Shown: positions 46,236 to 55,845, counted from the first letter of the stretch. The stretch: 64,000 nt of DNA from Vagococcus xieshaowenii (GCF_004792515.1 NZ_CP038865.1:50001-114000), one strand, 5' to 3'. The notes: a model not told the origin generated them from the letters alone. Program-made: numbers and translations.

Positions 46236-46736
46236 GTGAAATTATTATACTATGATGAGCTAATACTAACAGATAAAAGACGTGTGTATTTATTGGTAAG
46301 TGACAAAGGTTGGGTAGCTATTAGTTCATTTGATGCGTCTAAAGAAGCGTTCTTGTCTGAGTATGTGGCTTACCATTGTCAATTAGCTAGCGAACAAGTT
46401 ATGCCATATAAAGAAGCCTTACGTCGTTACGTTGAAGGTGATAGACAAGCGTTTGATCAACCCATTGATTTTTTAGGAAGAGGGAGCGAGTTCCAACGTG
46501 CTGTTTGGCAAGCGCTGCAAATGATTCCCTATGGTACTACGACAACTTATGGTGAGATAGCGCAACAAATTAATCGTCCTAAAGCGGTTCGGGCAGTCGG
46601 TACCGCCATTGCGTGTAATCCACTCCGAATAGTGATTCCTTGCCATCGCGTGATCCGAGCAGATGGTAGCATAGGTGGTTATAACGGTGGCATAGAGATG
46701 AAGCATTACTTGCTAGCGTTAGAAAAGACGTTGTGA
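46236..46736 (+). CDS. ogt: Methylated-DNA--protein-cysteine methyltransferase
   Basis: 166 residues. Suicide repair of O6-alkylguanine in DNA. The catalytic IPCHRVIRADGS (Cys near 130) is intact, with FQRAVWQALQMIPYGTTTTYGEIA in the DNA-binding helix-turn-helix and AVRAVGTAIACNPL before the Cys. GTG 46236 is fixed by AAGGAGGTGA at 46221-46230; an in-frame TTG at 46209 has no site. It is probably cotranscribed with the small membrane protein that follows. Confidence 0.93.
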   Translation: MKLLYYDELILTDKRRVYLLVSDKGWVAISSFDASKEAFLSEYVAYHCQLASEQVMPYKEALRRYVEGDRQAFDQPIDFLGRGSEFQRAVWQALQMIPYGTTTTYGEIAQQINRPKAVRAVGTAIACNPLRIVIPCHRVIRADGSIGGYNGGIEMKHYLLALEKTL

Positions 46737-46808
46737 TAGGATAAAGATAGAAAGTTCAAAAAAGGTTATCAATGATACGACAACGTAAAGAAAAGAGGCA
46801 GATAGATC

Positions 46809-47012
46809 ATGCAATGGCTAATAGATATTCTAGCAATTATTATTGTGGCAATAGTCGTTATCATCGCGTTTACTGTTGTGATCAGTTTTGTGATGGCACT
46901 TTATGCCAATATTCGTTATCAACAACCTTTTTTTGTAACATGGTATGCCAAGTTTAAAGACTTGCTGGTGAATACCTTATTTGAAGCGTTATGGCCATTT
47001 AATTGGTTCTAA
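46809..47012 (+). CDS. Small one- or two-helix membrane protein
   Basis: 67 residues. Residues 5-33 are strongly hydrophobic (IDILAIIIVAIVVIIAFTVV), then a short loop (YANIRYQQPFF) and a second amphipathic stretch ending LFEALWPFNWF. Unrecognised. The RBS (GAGG near 46795) is weak and about 11 bases off. A weak hairpin with a T-run follows at about 47027-47072. Confidence 0.55.
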   Translation: MQWLIDILAIIIVAIVVIIAFTVVISFVMALYANIRYQQPFFVTWYAKFKDLLVNTLFEALWPFNWF

Positions 47013-47103
47013 GTTTGTTCATCCAACATCAGAAAAACTGCTCATATGGGTAGGGTTTCCGGTGTTTTTTTTGTATAATAAGAATGATTAGGAGGGGAAA
47101 GTC

Positions 47104-48252
47104 ATGAATCACGCATTGAAAGAGCGTATTATTGCCCAAAGTAAGCAATTAGGCATCGACAAAATTGGGTTTACAGACGCCTCATCATTTGAACACTTAA
47201 AAGATAGCTTGGAAGAACAAAAAGCAGCCGGACATACGACAGGGTTTGAACATCCTGTAATTGAGGAAAGATTGTACCCTGAAAAAATTTTTGATCAGCC
47301 ACAGTCGATTATTTCGATTGCCTTAGCGTATCCAACAAAAATTAAAGAGAAGCCAGACATTGTTCGGGGTGAACGCCGAGGGAGTTTTGCGCGCGCATCA
47401 TGGGGTGTTGACTATCACAATGTTTTACGCGACCGAATGAACAAGTTGATGGCGTTTATTAAAGAAATTGCAGAAGATGAAGCGGCGCTGACGTTTAAGC
47501 CAATGGTCGATACTGGAGAATTAATCGATGTTGCAGTAGCACAACGTGCGGGGCTAGGCTTCATAGGCAAGAATGGCCTGCTGATTACGGAAGAGTTTGG
47601 TTCGTATGTCTATCTGGGCGAAATTATAACAAATATTCCCTTTGAACCAGACACTCCGATTGAGAATCAATGTGGGACGTGTACGAAATGTATCGATGCC
47701 TGTCCAACAGGTGCTTTACTAGGCGATGGGCGGATGAATGCCCAACTATGTCTGTCTTATCAAACACAGACACGAGGGATGATGCCAGAAGCATTTCGTC
47801 CAAAAATCCGTACGGTTATTTACGGGTGCGACATTTGCCAACAAGTCTGTCCGTTTAATAAAGGCAAAGACGCACATTTTCATGCCGAGATGGAACCAGA
47901 TCCTGAAGTGGTAACCCCACTATTGAAGCCCCTGCTAACTATTTCAAATAAAGAATTCAAACATAAATTTGGTTATCTTGCCGGTTCATGGCGTGGGAAA
48001 AAACCCATCCAGCGTAACGCGATTATTGCGTTAGGTAACGCTAGACAAAAATCGGCCTTACCAGATTTGTTGAAAGTTATTGAGGAAGACCCACGTCCAG
48101 ATATTCGAGCTACAGCGGTTTGGTCAGTCGGTGAAATCGTTGGTAGTAAAGGGAATCCTGAGTTAGAAGCTTTTTTTAACACGCTTTTGACCACGACAGA
48201 AGCCCCTGAAATAATCGACGAGATCAATAAAGTTATCAAAAAATTGCACTAA
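47104..48252 (+). CDS. queG: Epoxyqueuosine reductase
   Basis: 382 residues, the usual length. QueG reduces epoxyqueuosine in tRNA to queuosine with cobalamin and two [4Fe-4S] clusters. Cluster ligands are [16 protein letters not shown] (about 190-205) and [14 protein letters not shown] (about 238-251). The C-terminus (about 300-380) forms HEAT-like repeats ([20 protein letters not shown]). ATG 47104 follows AGGAGGGG; a TATAAT lies at 47074-47079. The gene implies import or salvage of queuine/preQ precursors and of B12, not shown here. Confidence 0.95.
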   Translation: MNHALKERIIAQSKQLGIDKIGFTDASSFEHLKDSLEEQKAAGHTTGFEHPVIEERLYPEKIFDQPQSIISIALAYPTKIKEKPDIVRGERRGSFARASWGVDYHNVLRDRMNKLMAFIKEIAEDEAALTFKPMVDTGELIDVAVAQRAGLGFIGKNGLLITEEFGSYVYLGEIITNIPFEPDTPIENQCGTCTKCIDACPTGALLGDGRMNAQLCLSYQTQTRGMMPEAFRPKIRTVIYGCDICQQVCPFNKGKDAHFHAEMEPDPEVVTPLLKPLLTISNKEFKHKFGYLAGSWRGKKPIQRNAIIALGNARQKSALPDLLKVIEEDPRPDIRATAVWSVGEIVGSKGNPELEAFFNTLLTTTEAPEIIDEINKVIKKLH

Positions 48253-48265
48253 ATTGATAAAAAGA

Positions 48266-48294
48266 TTGATTCTTGCTATGAGATAGTCTAATAT
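48266..48294 (+). promoter_or_regulatory. Candidate promoter of udk
   Basis: TTGATT (48266-48271), 17 bases, TAATAT (48289-48294), about 39 bases upstream of the udk start. Confidence 0.5.
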
Positions 48295-48332
48295 TAATAA
48301 GAATATATTGAGATGAAAGAGGTAAAATCTTG

Positions 48333-48971
48333 ATGGGAGACAATAAAAAAAGACCCGTATTAATAGGTGTAACTGGTGGATCAGGTAGTGGTAAAACAAG
48401 CGTTAGTCGTAAGCTATTAGAAGCATTTACAGAAGATCATTCGATTGTTTTATTTGAACAAGATTCTTACTACAAAGATCAACGCCATTTAACGTTTGAA
48501 GAACGTTTAGAAACAAACTATGATCATCCGTTAGCGTTTGACACTGATCTATTGATTGAACATTTGAATCAATTACTTAATTATGAAGCAATTGATAAAC
48601 CGATTTACGACTATGATCGTCATACTCGTAGTGATAAGGTTGAGCATCAAGAACCTAAAGAAGTGATTATTGTTGAAGGGATTTTAATCCTGGAAGATGA
48701 ACGCTTACGTGACTTAATGGACATCAAAGTCTATGTCGATACTGAGGACGATATTCGTATTATCCGTCGTATTAAGCGTGATATGGAAGAACGTGGCCGT
48801 ACATTAGATTCAGTTATTAATCAGTATTTATCTGTGGTGAAGCCAATGCATCACCAATTTATCGAGCCAACGAAGAAATATGCAGATATTATCATCCCAC
48901 AAGGTGGCGAAAATCAAGTCGCAGTTGATTTATTAACAACCAAAATCGCTACGATTATTGATAAGAAATAA
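48333..48971 (+). CDS. udk: Uridine/cytidine kinase
   Basis: 212 residues, family length. Walker [18 protein letters not shown] (about 12-28), followed by [22 protein letters not shown], and YDYDRHTRS in the nucleoside-binding loop; [22 protein letters not shown] in the core. Phosphorylates uridine and cytidine in pyrimidine salvage. ATG 48333 is preferred over TTG 48330, with AGAGGT upstream. A terminator follows. Confidence 0.95.
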   Translation: MGDNKKRPVLIGVTGGSGSGKTSVSRKLLEAFTEDHSIVLFEQDSYYKDQRHLTFEERLETNYDHPLAFDTDLLIEHLNQLLNYEAIDKPIYDYDRHTRSDKVEHQEPKEVIIVEGILILEDERLRDLMDIKVYVDTEDDIRIIRRIKRDMEERGRTLDSVINQYLSVVKPMHHQFIEPTKKYADIIIPQGGENQVAVDLLTTKIATIIDKK

Positions 48972-48976
48972 AATAA

Positions 48977-49017
48977 AAACTCTAACTCGTCATCTTAAAC
49001 GTGTTAGAGTTTTTTTG
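48977..49017 (+). terminator. Terminator after udk
   Basis: AAAACTCTAACTCG pairs with CGTGTTAGAGTTTTTTT (one mismatch), directly after the udk stop. Confidence 0.85.
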
Positions 49018-49031
49018 TATCTAAGACATAG

Positions 49032-50579
49032 CTAACTAATACGTGCCTCACGTATTGAGGGGACAGTAGTATTTATTAGCGAAGATAGTTGTCCTATACA
49101 GGCATTTAGTTGTTCCTCGTGGTTCACATTATGTAAATAGAGCACTTTGGTACGATGTGTGTCCGCTTCGATTAATTGATTATTAGTCACAATAATGGTC
49201 GCCTCGTCGATATTATGCGTCAAAGTGATTCTGCCTGAATAAAGTTGTTCAATTTTCTTCTCGAATAGCCTTTTTTTGAAATAATTACTACTAAAGTCAA
49301 CAAGTAAACAGTGTTTATGAGCGACAGGTTCATGGACTAACTGGAGCAAATCTAACATGATTTGAGAAAGATAGTTAGTGATAGAAACAGTGTTTATATT
49401 ACGATAAGTATCAGAATCAAAGTAACCTTCGAATACGTTATTGACACACTCTTGGGTAGTACGAAGTGTGGGATCAACGCCCTGGTGCTCATCTAAGTAC
49501 CAACTCGTTAAGAGCTTCGAAAAAAGCTCGGACTGGTTGAGTTTAGTCACTTCCATTATTAGAGAAATATTGAAATGAACATAAAGATGAAACAGCATGA
49601 AATAAAACTGTTCATCTGTTAACCTGATAGCAAGTGTGCGTGTGACATCATGCAAGGCTTGTTTTAATAACACAACTTCTTGCTTGGTACAGTGGGTCAT
49701 TGAGTCCCCAGCTTTAAGAACAAACTTCTCCGGGATTAACTCAGGGAATAGATAAAAAACATACAACTGATAGGTCAATTGTTCAATATATTTCGTTTGA
49801 TTCTTCCTAAAGTAACGATCAAGAAACTTGAAATTAAAAAAGACATACGTATCATCTTCTAGTCGAAAATAGGGCACACTTTCCAGAGTAGTCTTAATAA
49901 AGTGCCCCTGACTAATCCTTAAATAAATCACTGTATTAAATAATAAAAAATCACGCTTCAGTTGCTTGGATGGTGTCGGAATAAAGCTTTTAGAAGGAAT
50001 ATAATGTTTTATTTTTTCTTTCTTGAAAGAAAACGGCCAACTATCAATCGGTAAACACGACCTAAAGAAGTTAAATTGAAAAATCCGAATAGAGCGTTCA
50101 TTCCCTGAAAAAATATAATAATCATGTTCATTTTTTTCTAAGACCAGACCGAATTCGGCAAGTAACTCATTGAACTGCGAGAGTGTCTTGTAGACCGTAC
50201 TGCGACTCATCCCTAATTCGTCTATTAACCGATTCAACGTGATTTTTTTGTTACAACAAATAAATAAGCAGAGCTGGTAGGTATTAGATTGTTCAATATA
50301 ATCTTTCTTAATCGCCTGATAAAGCTTATGACAGTTTTTATTTTCCGTTACGAGTTCATAATACTCTGGTCCGTGTTTCTTAATAAGCGTATGCGATCCG
50401 TCGTTAATCGCTGACATTTGCATGTTCAACTCGTTGATATATCGTTGGAGAGTCTGATCATCCTCATCAATCAAGTCACTCAAGGTAGAGAGTGGACCAC
50501 TACTATTGATATGTTGGTAGAGATAATCGAACAGTTTGAATTTTTTTTGGTGATTTCTTTGTAAAAAATACAAAAACAT
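49032..50579 (-). CDS. Mga/AtxA-type PRD transcriptional regulator
   Basis: 515 residues from 50579, where AGGGGG is about 10 bases upstream; an ATG 33 bases earlier abuts AAGGA and is unlikely. Two N-terminal helix-turn-helix regions are visible: GPLSTLSDLIDEDDQTLQRY (about 26-45) and KITLNRLIDELGMSRSTVYK (about 108-127). A PRD-like helical middle follows, then a C-terminal EIIB-like domain (CLLVDFSSNYFKKRLFEKK and TIIVTNNQLI). This is the Mga/AtxA architecture, which in streptococci and enterococci controls surface proteins, often through PTS phosphorylation of PRD histidines. It is transcribed away from the surface operon at 50923, across a 340-bp gap, and is its likely regulator. Confidence 0.85.
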   Translation of the reverse strand: MFLYFLQRNHQKKFKLFDYLYQHINSSGPLSTLSDLIDEDDQTLQRYINELNMQMSAINDGSHTLIKKHGPEYYELVTENKNCHKLYQAIKKDYIEQSNTYQLCLFICCNKKITLNRLIDELGMSRSTVYKTLSQFNELLAEFGLVLEKNEHDYYIFSGNERSIRIFQFNFFRSCLPIDSWPFSFKKEKIKHYIPSKSFIPTPSKQLKRDFLLFNTVIYLRISQGHFIKTTLESVPYFRLEDDTYVFFNFKFLDRYFRKNQTKYIEQLTYQLYVFYLFPELIPEKFVLKAGDSMTHCTKQEVVLLKQALHDVTRTLAIRLTDEQFYFMLFHLYVHFNISLIMEVTKLNQSELFSKLLTSWYLDEHQGVDPTLRTTQECVNNVFEGYFDSDTYRNINTVSITNYLSQIMLDLLQLVHEPVAHKHCLLVDFSSNYFKKRLFEKKIEQLYSGRITLTHNIDEATIIVTNNQLIEADTHRTKVLYLHNVNHEEQLNACIGQLSSLINTTVPSIREARIS

Positions 50580-50922
50580 AGATAAAATTCCCCCTGACTT
50601 AACAAAAAACATTCCTTTTGTATAAGTTGTTACCGCTATTATATGGTTTAATTGTGAAAAAAATGTGAAGAAAGTATGAAGTTAAATCATAAAAGTGAAA
50701 AAAATTTGCCCAACAAAAGATGGCTTATGCCTTTAAACTCAACGTTTCTCTAGCTATATGTATCAGTGTGACAATAAAAAAGGTCAAATAAGACAGATTC
50801 CGAAAAAAAATTTAAAAAAATAAAAAGATAAAACGCCTCCTAAGCACGCACCCTTTATCATTAATAGTGTGATAAACAAACAAATAAACAACAAACACAA
50901 AAAGGGTAAGGGGAAATATTAA
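50580..50922. promoter_or_regulatory. Divergent control region between the Mga-like gene and the surface operon
   Basis: 343 very AT-rich bases. It contains the inverted repeat TTTATCA (50854-50860), nine bases, TGATAAA (50870-50876), about 47 bases before the first surface gene, a candidate regulator or operator site. No clear -35/-10 pair precedes the surface operon, which fits dependence on an activator. Direct repeats of GTGAA occur at about 50656-50696. Confidence 0.5.
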
Positions 50923-51462
50923 ATGAAAAAAATGAATGTATTATTAACGACTATGGCAGTTACGACACTTTTAGGAGGCAGCGTGACAGCATTTGCTGAA
51001 GAAGGACCTGCATATGTAAAGTATGACAATACGAATGCAATTGTTGACCCAACAAATCCTGCTGATCCGGATTATTTAATTAGAATTCCTGGAGCCATAA
51101 ACTTTACAGATGAGAATCGTAGCATCAAGACTCCTATTTCGATGGTTACTCCGGATGGAGATGTCTATGAGGGTGATAAACAAGCATTAGTTAAAGTGGA
51201 GTCTAGTAATACAACTAGTTATTCTTTGAAATCTGAAAGTGGAAATGATCAAATTGACTATAAATTGTTGTATGAAAAAGAGGACGGAGAACTAAAAACA
51301 ATGGCTGATGGTAATGAATTCGGGACAATCGGAGTACTAAGTTCGTCAAGAACTTCAATTGATGGTAAAGCAGTCCTAGGCCAAGACAAAGCAAAATTAC
51401 AAGAAGTATATTCTGATATTTTATACTTTGTTGTAAACGAATATACTCCTGTTGAAGAATAA
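50923..51462 (+). CDS. Secreted small beta-rich surface subunit (first gene of Mga-linked operon)
   Basis: 179 residues with a clear signal peptide (MKKMNVLLTTMAVTTLLGGS, cleavage after AFA-EE). The mature part has the pattern DPDYLIRIPGAINFTDENRS, VKVESSNTTSYSLKSESG, and a last strand YSDILYFVVNEY. It recalls single-domain secreted beta-sandwich proteins (WxL-like or spore-coat-U/camelysin-like) but has no WxL motif and no sortase signal. RBS AAGGGGAAA at 50907-50915. An intrinsic terminator 34 bases after the stop would let this gene be expressed in excess of those downstream. Function unknown. Confidence 0.7.
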   Translation: MKKMNVLLTTMAVTTLLGGSVTAFAEEGPAYVKYDNTNAIVDPTNPADPDYLIRIPGAINFTDENRSIKTPISMVTPDGDVYEGDKQALVKVESSNTTSYSLKSESGNDQIDYKLLYEKEDGELKTMADGNEFGTIGVLSSSRTSIDGKAVLGQDKAKLQEVYSDILYFVVNEYTPVEE

Positions 51463-51495
51463 ACTTTTAAATAAACCAAATTCACATACCTAAGT

Positions 51496-51525
51496 AAAGG
51501 AAGCTGCGGCTTCCTTTATTTTTTC
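51496..51525 (+). terminator. Internal terminator/attenuator in the surface operon
   Basis: AAAGGAAGC (51496-51504) pairs perfectly with GCTTCCTTT (51509-51517), followed by ATTTTTTC. It sits between the first and second genes, 17 bases before ATG 51543. Confidence 0.8.
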
Positions 51526-51542
51526 AGGAGAGGGAGAGGACA

Positions 51543-52031
51543 ATGAATAGTAAAAATAAGAAGTGGTTAGTGTTAGTCTTACTGTTGCTTGTTGTAGGTT
51601 GCGGTTTTTTTTTCTATACAAAGCAATCAGAAGACAGCAATGGCTTAAAGAAAGACCAAAACGCACAGGCATATAAAAGCAAAATCAAAAAACCAGAAGA
51701 CTGGGCTAAGGAGGAAATCGCCTTTCCTTCATACAATCAAATCAACGTAGAAGAAGGGGCTAAGCAAGCGTATGTGGCATTACTGAATCCTGAATTCAAC
51801 GATGCCAACATGCAGTTTATCGTGACCATGGATGATCAGAAAGAGCCGTTACTAGAGAGCGGATTGGTAGAGCCAGGTCAAGCGATTACCACGATTGATT
51901 TACCACAGGACTTAGCAGTGGGAGAACACACCGTTCATTTACATATGAAAGGTTACACCACAGATGAAGAACCAACCGAGTTGAATGGTACTAGAACGAA
52001 TTTTACGTTGATGGTTTTAAAGAAGAAGTAA
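51543..52031 (+). CDS. Membrane-tethered beta-sandwich protein of the surface operon
   Basis: 162 residues. Residues 7-26 form a membrane anchor (WLVLVLLLLVVGCGFFFYT). The Cys in VVGCGF is a weak lipobox at most. The extracytoplasmic part reads as one beta-sandwich: AFPSYNQINVEEGAKQAYVA, LLNPEFNDANMQFIVTMDD, LLESGLVEPGQAITTIDLPQ, LAVGEHTVHLHMKG, and a final strand FTLMVLKK. The NPxxN...ESGLVEPGQ...LAVGEHT layout occurs in small accessory proteins beside exported beta-rich proteins in Firmicutes, by my recollection. A chaperone- or assembly-like role is speculation. RBS GGAGAGGGAGAGG. Confidence 0.7.
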   Translation: MNSKNKKWLVLVLLLLVVGCGFFFYTKQSEDSNGLKKDQNAQAYKSKIKKPEDWAKEEIAFPSYNQINVEEGAKQAYVALLNPEFNDANMQFIVTMDDQKEPLLESGLVEPGQAITTIDLPQDLAVGEHTVHLHMKGYTTDEEPTELNGTRTNFTLMVLKKK

Positions 52032-52052
52032 TGACGAAAGAGAGGGTTAGTT

Positions 52053-52367
52053 ATGATAAGTAATAAGCTGGCGTTAACAATTAAACGTAGCCTCATGATG
52101 TTGTTGGTAGGAATGACCATCATATTCATCAACCCCTCCGACGCATCGGAAATCAGTCAAACTAGCGTGACATACTACTGCCGTGTCAACGGTAAAGAAG
52201 ACATCGAACAACCAACCGATTGGGACCACGTGATAGCGCTGGACCAAGATAGCCAAGAGAAACTCATTCAAGCAAATGAACGCACCAATAATTTCTCAAT
52301 AATCGGAATCGTCTTAATCGGTTTGGTGATTCTATACAAGAGCTACAGGAGGAAACAATCCCTATGA
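52053..52367 (+). CDS. Small exported protein with C-terminal membrane helix
   Basis: 104 residues: an N-terminal hydrophobic segment (LMMLLVGMTIIFINPSDA, probable signal), about 45 polar residues (TSVTYYCRVNGKEDIEQPTD), and a C-terminal membrane helix (FSIIGIVLIGLVILY) with a basic tail KSYRRKQSL. The end looks like a sortase tail but no LPxTG precedes the helix. Not recognised. It overlaps the next start by ATGA, so translation is coupled. Confidence 0.65.
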   Translation: MISNKLALTIKRSLMMLLVGMTIIFINPSDASEISQTSVTYYCRVNGKEDIEQPTDWDHVIALDQDSQEKLIQANERTNNFSIIGIVLIGLVILYKSYRRKQSL

Positions 52368-55300
52368 GAGCAAAAACAATCGTGACCGCTAGCCTACTGG
52401 CGTGTACGTTATGCCATTCTTACGAACAGACAACCGCTACTGAGACAACCAATCTACAAGCAGATATTCACAAACTAGCGAAAGATACAGATGATACAAA
52501 CATAGCGGGCTTTATTGTTGTGCCTAAAGAAATCACATTAGAAAAAAACGGAAATATGGTCGAAAATCAAGAGATACCTTTGCATTACTACCCTATGTCA
52601 GAAAATGATTCTGATGTGACGATAAGTTCCACTAGTCATGTTGTTGAGCTTAAGAACCAAGCTAACCAAGATGAAATCGTCTCTCTTCCTATCTTTAATA
52701 GTGATAATGATAGATTAACAGAAGGAAGTACTGACTTAGTAACGCTAAGTTCTAGTGATCCAACTAAGATGTTTGCCTTACGAACAACCGTAGATGCCTT
52801 TCCATCAGAAGAAATCTATACTGGCACCATGACCTTTGAAAGTACGGTACAAGTGGTGACGGACATAACATGGGAAATAGATGGAGCAAGTGAGCTGCAA
52901 CCAGCATCAACTGCGACCTATCAGCTAATCCCCCACCCCGCCACTAGCCGCTCAACACCAGAGACGGTTACATGGAGTGTCGAAAATAAGAATTCAGAAG
53001 AAACGAAGATTGACGAAAAAACAGGTGAACTAACCATTGGCTTGGATGAAAACGAGGGTACGCTGACCATCACCGCGACTCCTGAAGATGGAGAGTCATA
53101 CACTAAGGAAGTGACCGTTAAACCTTTATTAAAAGGGGACGAGTTTACTTACGATGGTATTGAATGGACAGTCATGAAACGAGAAGCCACACAAGCTTTA
53201 ATTGTGACGAAGGATGTTGTGGGGGATGGCTTTGGTTATAATGAAGAGAAAGATAGTAATAACTCTTACGAAGACTCTACTTTAAAAGAGAAAGCAACAG
53301 CCTTTTATAATCAAAGATCTGATTATATGAAAACTAATTACGTGCTACCTGTTACAATCTCGAGTGGTGACTCGGTAGAGGTAACAACAGTAAATGGTAA
53401 TGAGGAGGATAAACAGGCATTTGCTCTTAGTTTGGGGGATATTTATGCTAATTGGACAACTCAAAAGGAAAGAACAGTTGGTAAGGATTGGTGGTTGAGG
53501 ACTAAAGTGTCAAGTCTACCAAATACAGTATATTATATTCAAAGTGACGGTAGCCTAAATGATACGAATCTTACTACTGGGAAAAATGAAAAATTCCTCC
53601 GTCCCGCTTTGTATATTAAGCAAGGGGAAATAAAGGAAAAGCTTAAACTCAAGCACTTGCATGTAAGAGGCGCTAAACCTACTCATACTGTAAACTATCA
53701 ATTATCAAAAGATGAAAATAATGAGGGTCAGTTTGTAGGACAGAATGAGAACGTAGAATTCACCATCCACGAAGAATTTACTACATCTGATAAGACCGCT
53801 ATTTCTGATAATGGGGAGTTAACGTTAGGGTTGAACGAACAACAATCAACAATTACGGTACAAGCAACTCATAATGGTCAAACAGTGGAGAAACATGTAG
53901 ACGTTTTACCGCTAGAAGAAGGAGAAGTCATTAACATTGATGGACTAGACTGGCGTGTCTTAAAGATAGACGAAACCACGCAGCAAGCCTTATTAATCAC
54001 AGAATATGTGCAAGGTAATGAAGGGATTGTGTTTAATGAAGAAGAGAAAGGCAATATCTATCAAGGCTCCAACTTAGAAGCCCAAATGCACGCATTCTAT
54101 GAAAATCAAGTATCAGATACAATCAAACACCACGCCCTCCCCGTTAACTTGCCAATAGATTCAGAAAGGGCACATGGTGATGAAGTGTCTAACCAAACGA
54201 GTGTAGCAAGTGAAGGAGAACCAACCGCATTTGCGCTAAGTGGTGCGGATAAAATGTCAATTTTTGGTGAAAACCATACTGAAGCTATAGCATATGTTGA
54301 TGATGAAGCAAAAGAAAAAGAAGATGCGAAACACTGGTGGCTAAGAACAAAAGCTGAAAGTGGGTCTGCTAGTCCAGCTGCTTACCGAGTAAATCATATA
54401 GGAAGGAATGTTTCACTTGCAGTACAGGGAGAAATTAGTGTAACGCCTTATCTCCGCCCCGCTGTCTATGTTCATCTCGGTTCGGAAACCTATGAACCTT
54501 GGACGATTACAGGGCAAGATGCGGTGATAAAAGGGGACAAAAAAGTGGCGTATCACATGGTATCCAATGAGCTTAATCCCACTGATATGAATTTAACCTG
54601 GGGCGTTTATTATGCGACATCAAAAGGAACAATGGTAAATGAAAACGGTGAATTGACCGTTGCTTCAAATGAAACAGCGACAACCATCACCGTCGTCGCA
54701 ACCAACGGCAAACAAACCGCACGAAAAGACATTCGAGTAGAACCACAAGTAGCGATAACAAAAGCTACAGTAACAAATGGAGAAGATGAAGGTTTAGATA
54801 TTATAACTGAGTATCAAGAAGCCATCCAAGGCGAAACAATCCAATTCGAATCTAATTTCCCTGATGAACTGAAAGAGAATATTGTTTGGAAAGTGCCTAG
54901 TGAAAGTAATCCTAATCTTAATCCTAATACTAAATTTAACGGTAATGTATTAACTATAGGAACGAAAGAACTTTCAACGACTATTAAAGTCATAGCGGTT
55001 AGTCGATATAATCCAGCTAATTACGCTAAATTTGATTTGACAGTGACGCCAAAGTTGGAAATTAAAGCTGATATTGGGTATACTATTTCAGTTTTATCTA
55101 CTAGATCCTTTAGTACAAACTTAGACGCAGAGTTTAGCCTAGATACAGAGATTGAAAACGAAGTAGAACATTTAGATATAAAAGCTGATCCTGGTCTCAG
55201 CAAAAAAATCACTATTAACGTTCTGATTACAGCGCTACAAGAAAAAGATGATTTTACTGTTCAATTGAACGCAAGTCATACAAGTAAAAACGGACGTCAA

Positions 55301-55828
55301 CAAGTCGCTACTAAATCCATCACAATCAACCTGTTTAAAGTCGGAAGAAGTGTAACTTTAGGGAACTTTAACTGGAAGATACTTGATATTGATAATGAAG
55401 GTAATTATTTTATGATTATGAGTGAATTAAATCAAATGCGACAAACAAGTTTCTCACTAAATGGATATACATCATATGAAGACTCAGAATTGTATAAATT
55501 CTTGGAAACAATAGAAAATGAAATATCAGGTGATATAAAAAAATATATTCAACCCATTAATCTTTTTTCTCAAGGAGAGGAAGATATAACAAAGGTAGAT
55601 GTTATTAATGGAGAAAAAAGATTATTTCCATTGACCAAACAGGATTATCTTAAATATGAGAGGTACTTACCTGCTATTCCAGGAGATAGCATGCATATAA
55701 CTGGTTGGTCGTTGAGAACGTCTAAGGGTTCGCAAGTTTATTTTGTAGAGTTTGATAGACCCGAATTAATAAGCCCAAACTCAATTAAATACGTCCGTCC
55801 TGGCGTGATCTTTAATTTTGGCTATTAG
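52364..55828 (+). CDS. Large secreted multi-domain protein with three DUF6273-like WWLR modules
   Basis: 1154 residues. The N-terminus (MRAKTIVTASLLACTLCHSY) is a signal peptide with a possible lipobox-like LLACT/TLCHS, so lipoprotein status is uncertain. Residues about 40-165 follow the layout of the small subunit at 50923, ending YTGTMTFES like YSDILYFVV. Ig-like strands alternate with three similar modules at about 250-420, 520-705 and 985-1154. Each reads G(D/E)xxxxxG(I/L/N)xWxVxxxx...LI(V/I)T, then a short FY helix, FAL, (W)WLRT or WSLRT, and LRPA or VRPG. This is the DUF6273-like pattern. No LPxTG or anchor helix is present, so it is likely held by partners or released. Ligand unknown. 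Confidence 0.75.
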   Translation: MRAKTIVTASLLACTLCHSYEQTTATETTNLQADIHKLAKDTDDTNIAGFIVVPKEITLEKNGNMVENQEIPLHYYPMSENDSDVTISSTSHVVELKNQANQDEIVSLPIFNSDNDRLTEGSTDLVTLSSSDPTKMFALRTTVDAFPSEEIYTGTMTFESTVQVVTDITWEIDGASELQPASTATYQLIPHPATSRSTPETVTWSVENKNSEETKIDEKTGELTIGLDENEGTLTITATPEDGESYTKEVTVKPLLKGDEFTYDGIEWTVMKREATQALIVTKDVVGDGFGYNEEKDSNNSYEDSTLKEKATAFYNQRSDYMKTNYVLPVTISSGDSVEVTTVNGNEEDKQAFALSLGDIYANWTTQKERTVGKDWWLRTKVSSLPNTVYYIQSDGSLNDTNLTTGKNEKFLRPALYIKQGEIKEKLKLKHLHVRGAKPTHTVNYQLSKDENNEGQFVGQNENVEFTIHEEFTTSDKTAISDNGELTLGLNEQQSTITVQATHNGQTVEKHVDVLPLEEGEVINIDGLDWRVLKIDETTQQALLITEYVQGNEGIVFNEEEKGNIYQGSNLEAQMHAFYENQVSDTIKHHALPVNLPIDSERAHGDEVSNQTSVASEGEPTAFALSGADKMSIFGENHTEAIAYVDDEAKEKEDAKHWWLRTKAESGSASPAAYRVNHIGRNVSLAVQGEISVTPYLRPAVYVHLGSETYEPWTITGQDAVIKGDKKVAYHMVSNELNPTDMNLTWGVYYATSKGTMVNENGELTVASNETATTITVVATNGKQTARKDIRVEPQVAITKATVTNGEDEGLDIITEYQEAIQGETIQFESNFPDELKENIVWKVPSESNPNLNPNTKFNGNVLTIGTKELSTTIKVIAVSRYNPANYAKFDLTVTPKLEIKADIGYTISVLSTRSFSTNLDAEFSLDTEIENEVEHLDIKADPGLSKKITINVLITALQEKDDFTVQLNASHTSKNGRQQVATKSITINLFKVGRSVTLGNFNWKILDIDNEGNYFMIMSELNQMRQTSFSLNGYTSYEDSELYKFLETIENEISGDIKKYIQPINLFSQGEEDITKVDVINGEKRLFPLTKQDYLKYERYLPAIPGDSMHITGWSLRTSKGSQVYFVEFDRPELISPNSIKYVRPGVIFNFGY

Positions 55829-55845
55829 CAAGCCCCTACAACTAT

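Noticed and set aside
46209-46236. TTG at 46209 as the ogt start
   Set aside because: It precedes the AAGGAGGTG site instead of following it; GTG 46236 is correctly placed.
46772-46957. 61-codon frame rich in Tyr and Cys
   Set aside because: Shadow of the small membrane protein at 46809.
52053-52367. Sortase substrate among the Mga-linked genes
   Set aside because: C-terminal helix and basic tail are present, but no LPxTG-like motif precedes them.
53110-55828. Diversity-generating retroelement target
   Set aside because: The WWLR modules recall lectin-like variable domains, but no reverse transcriptase or template repeat is visible nearby.
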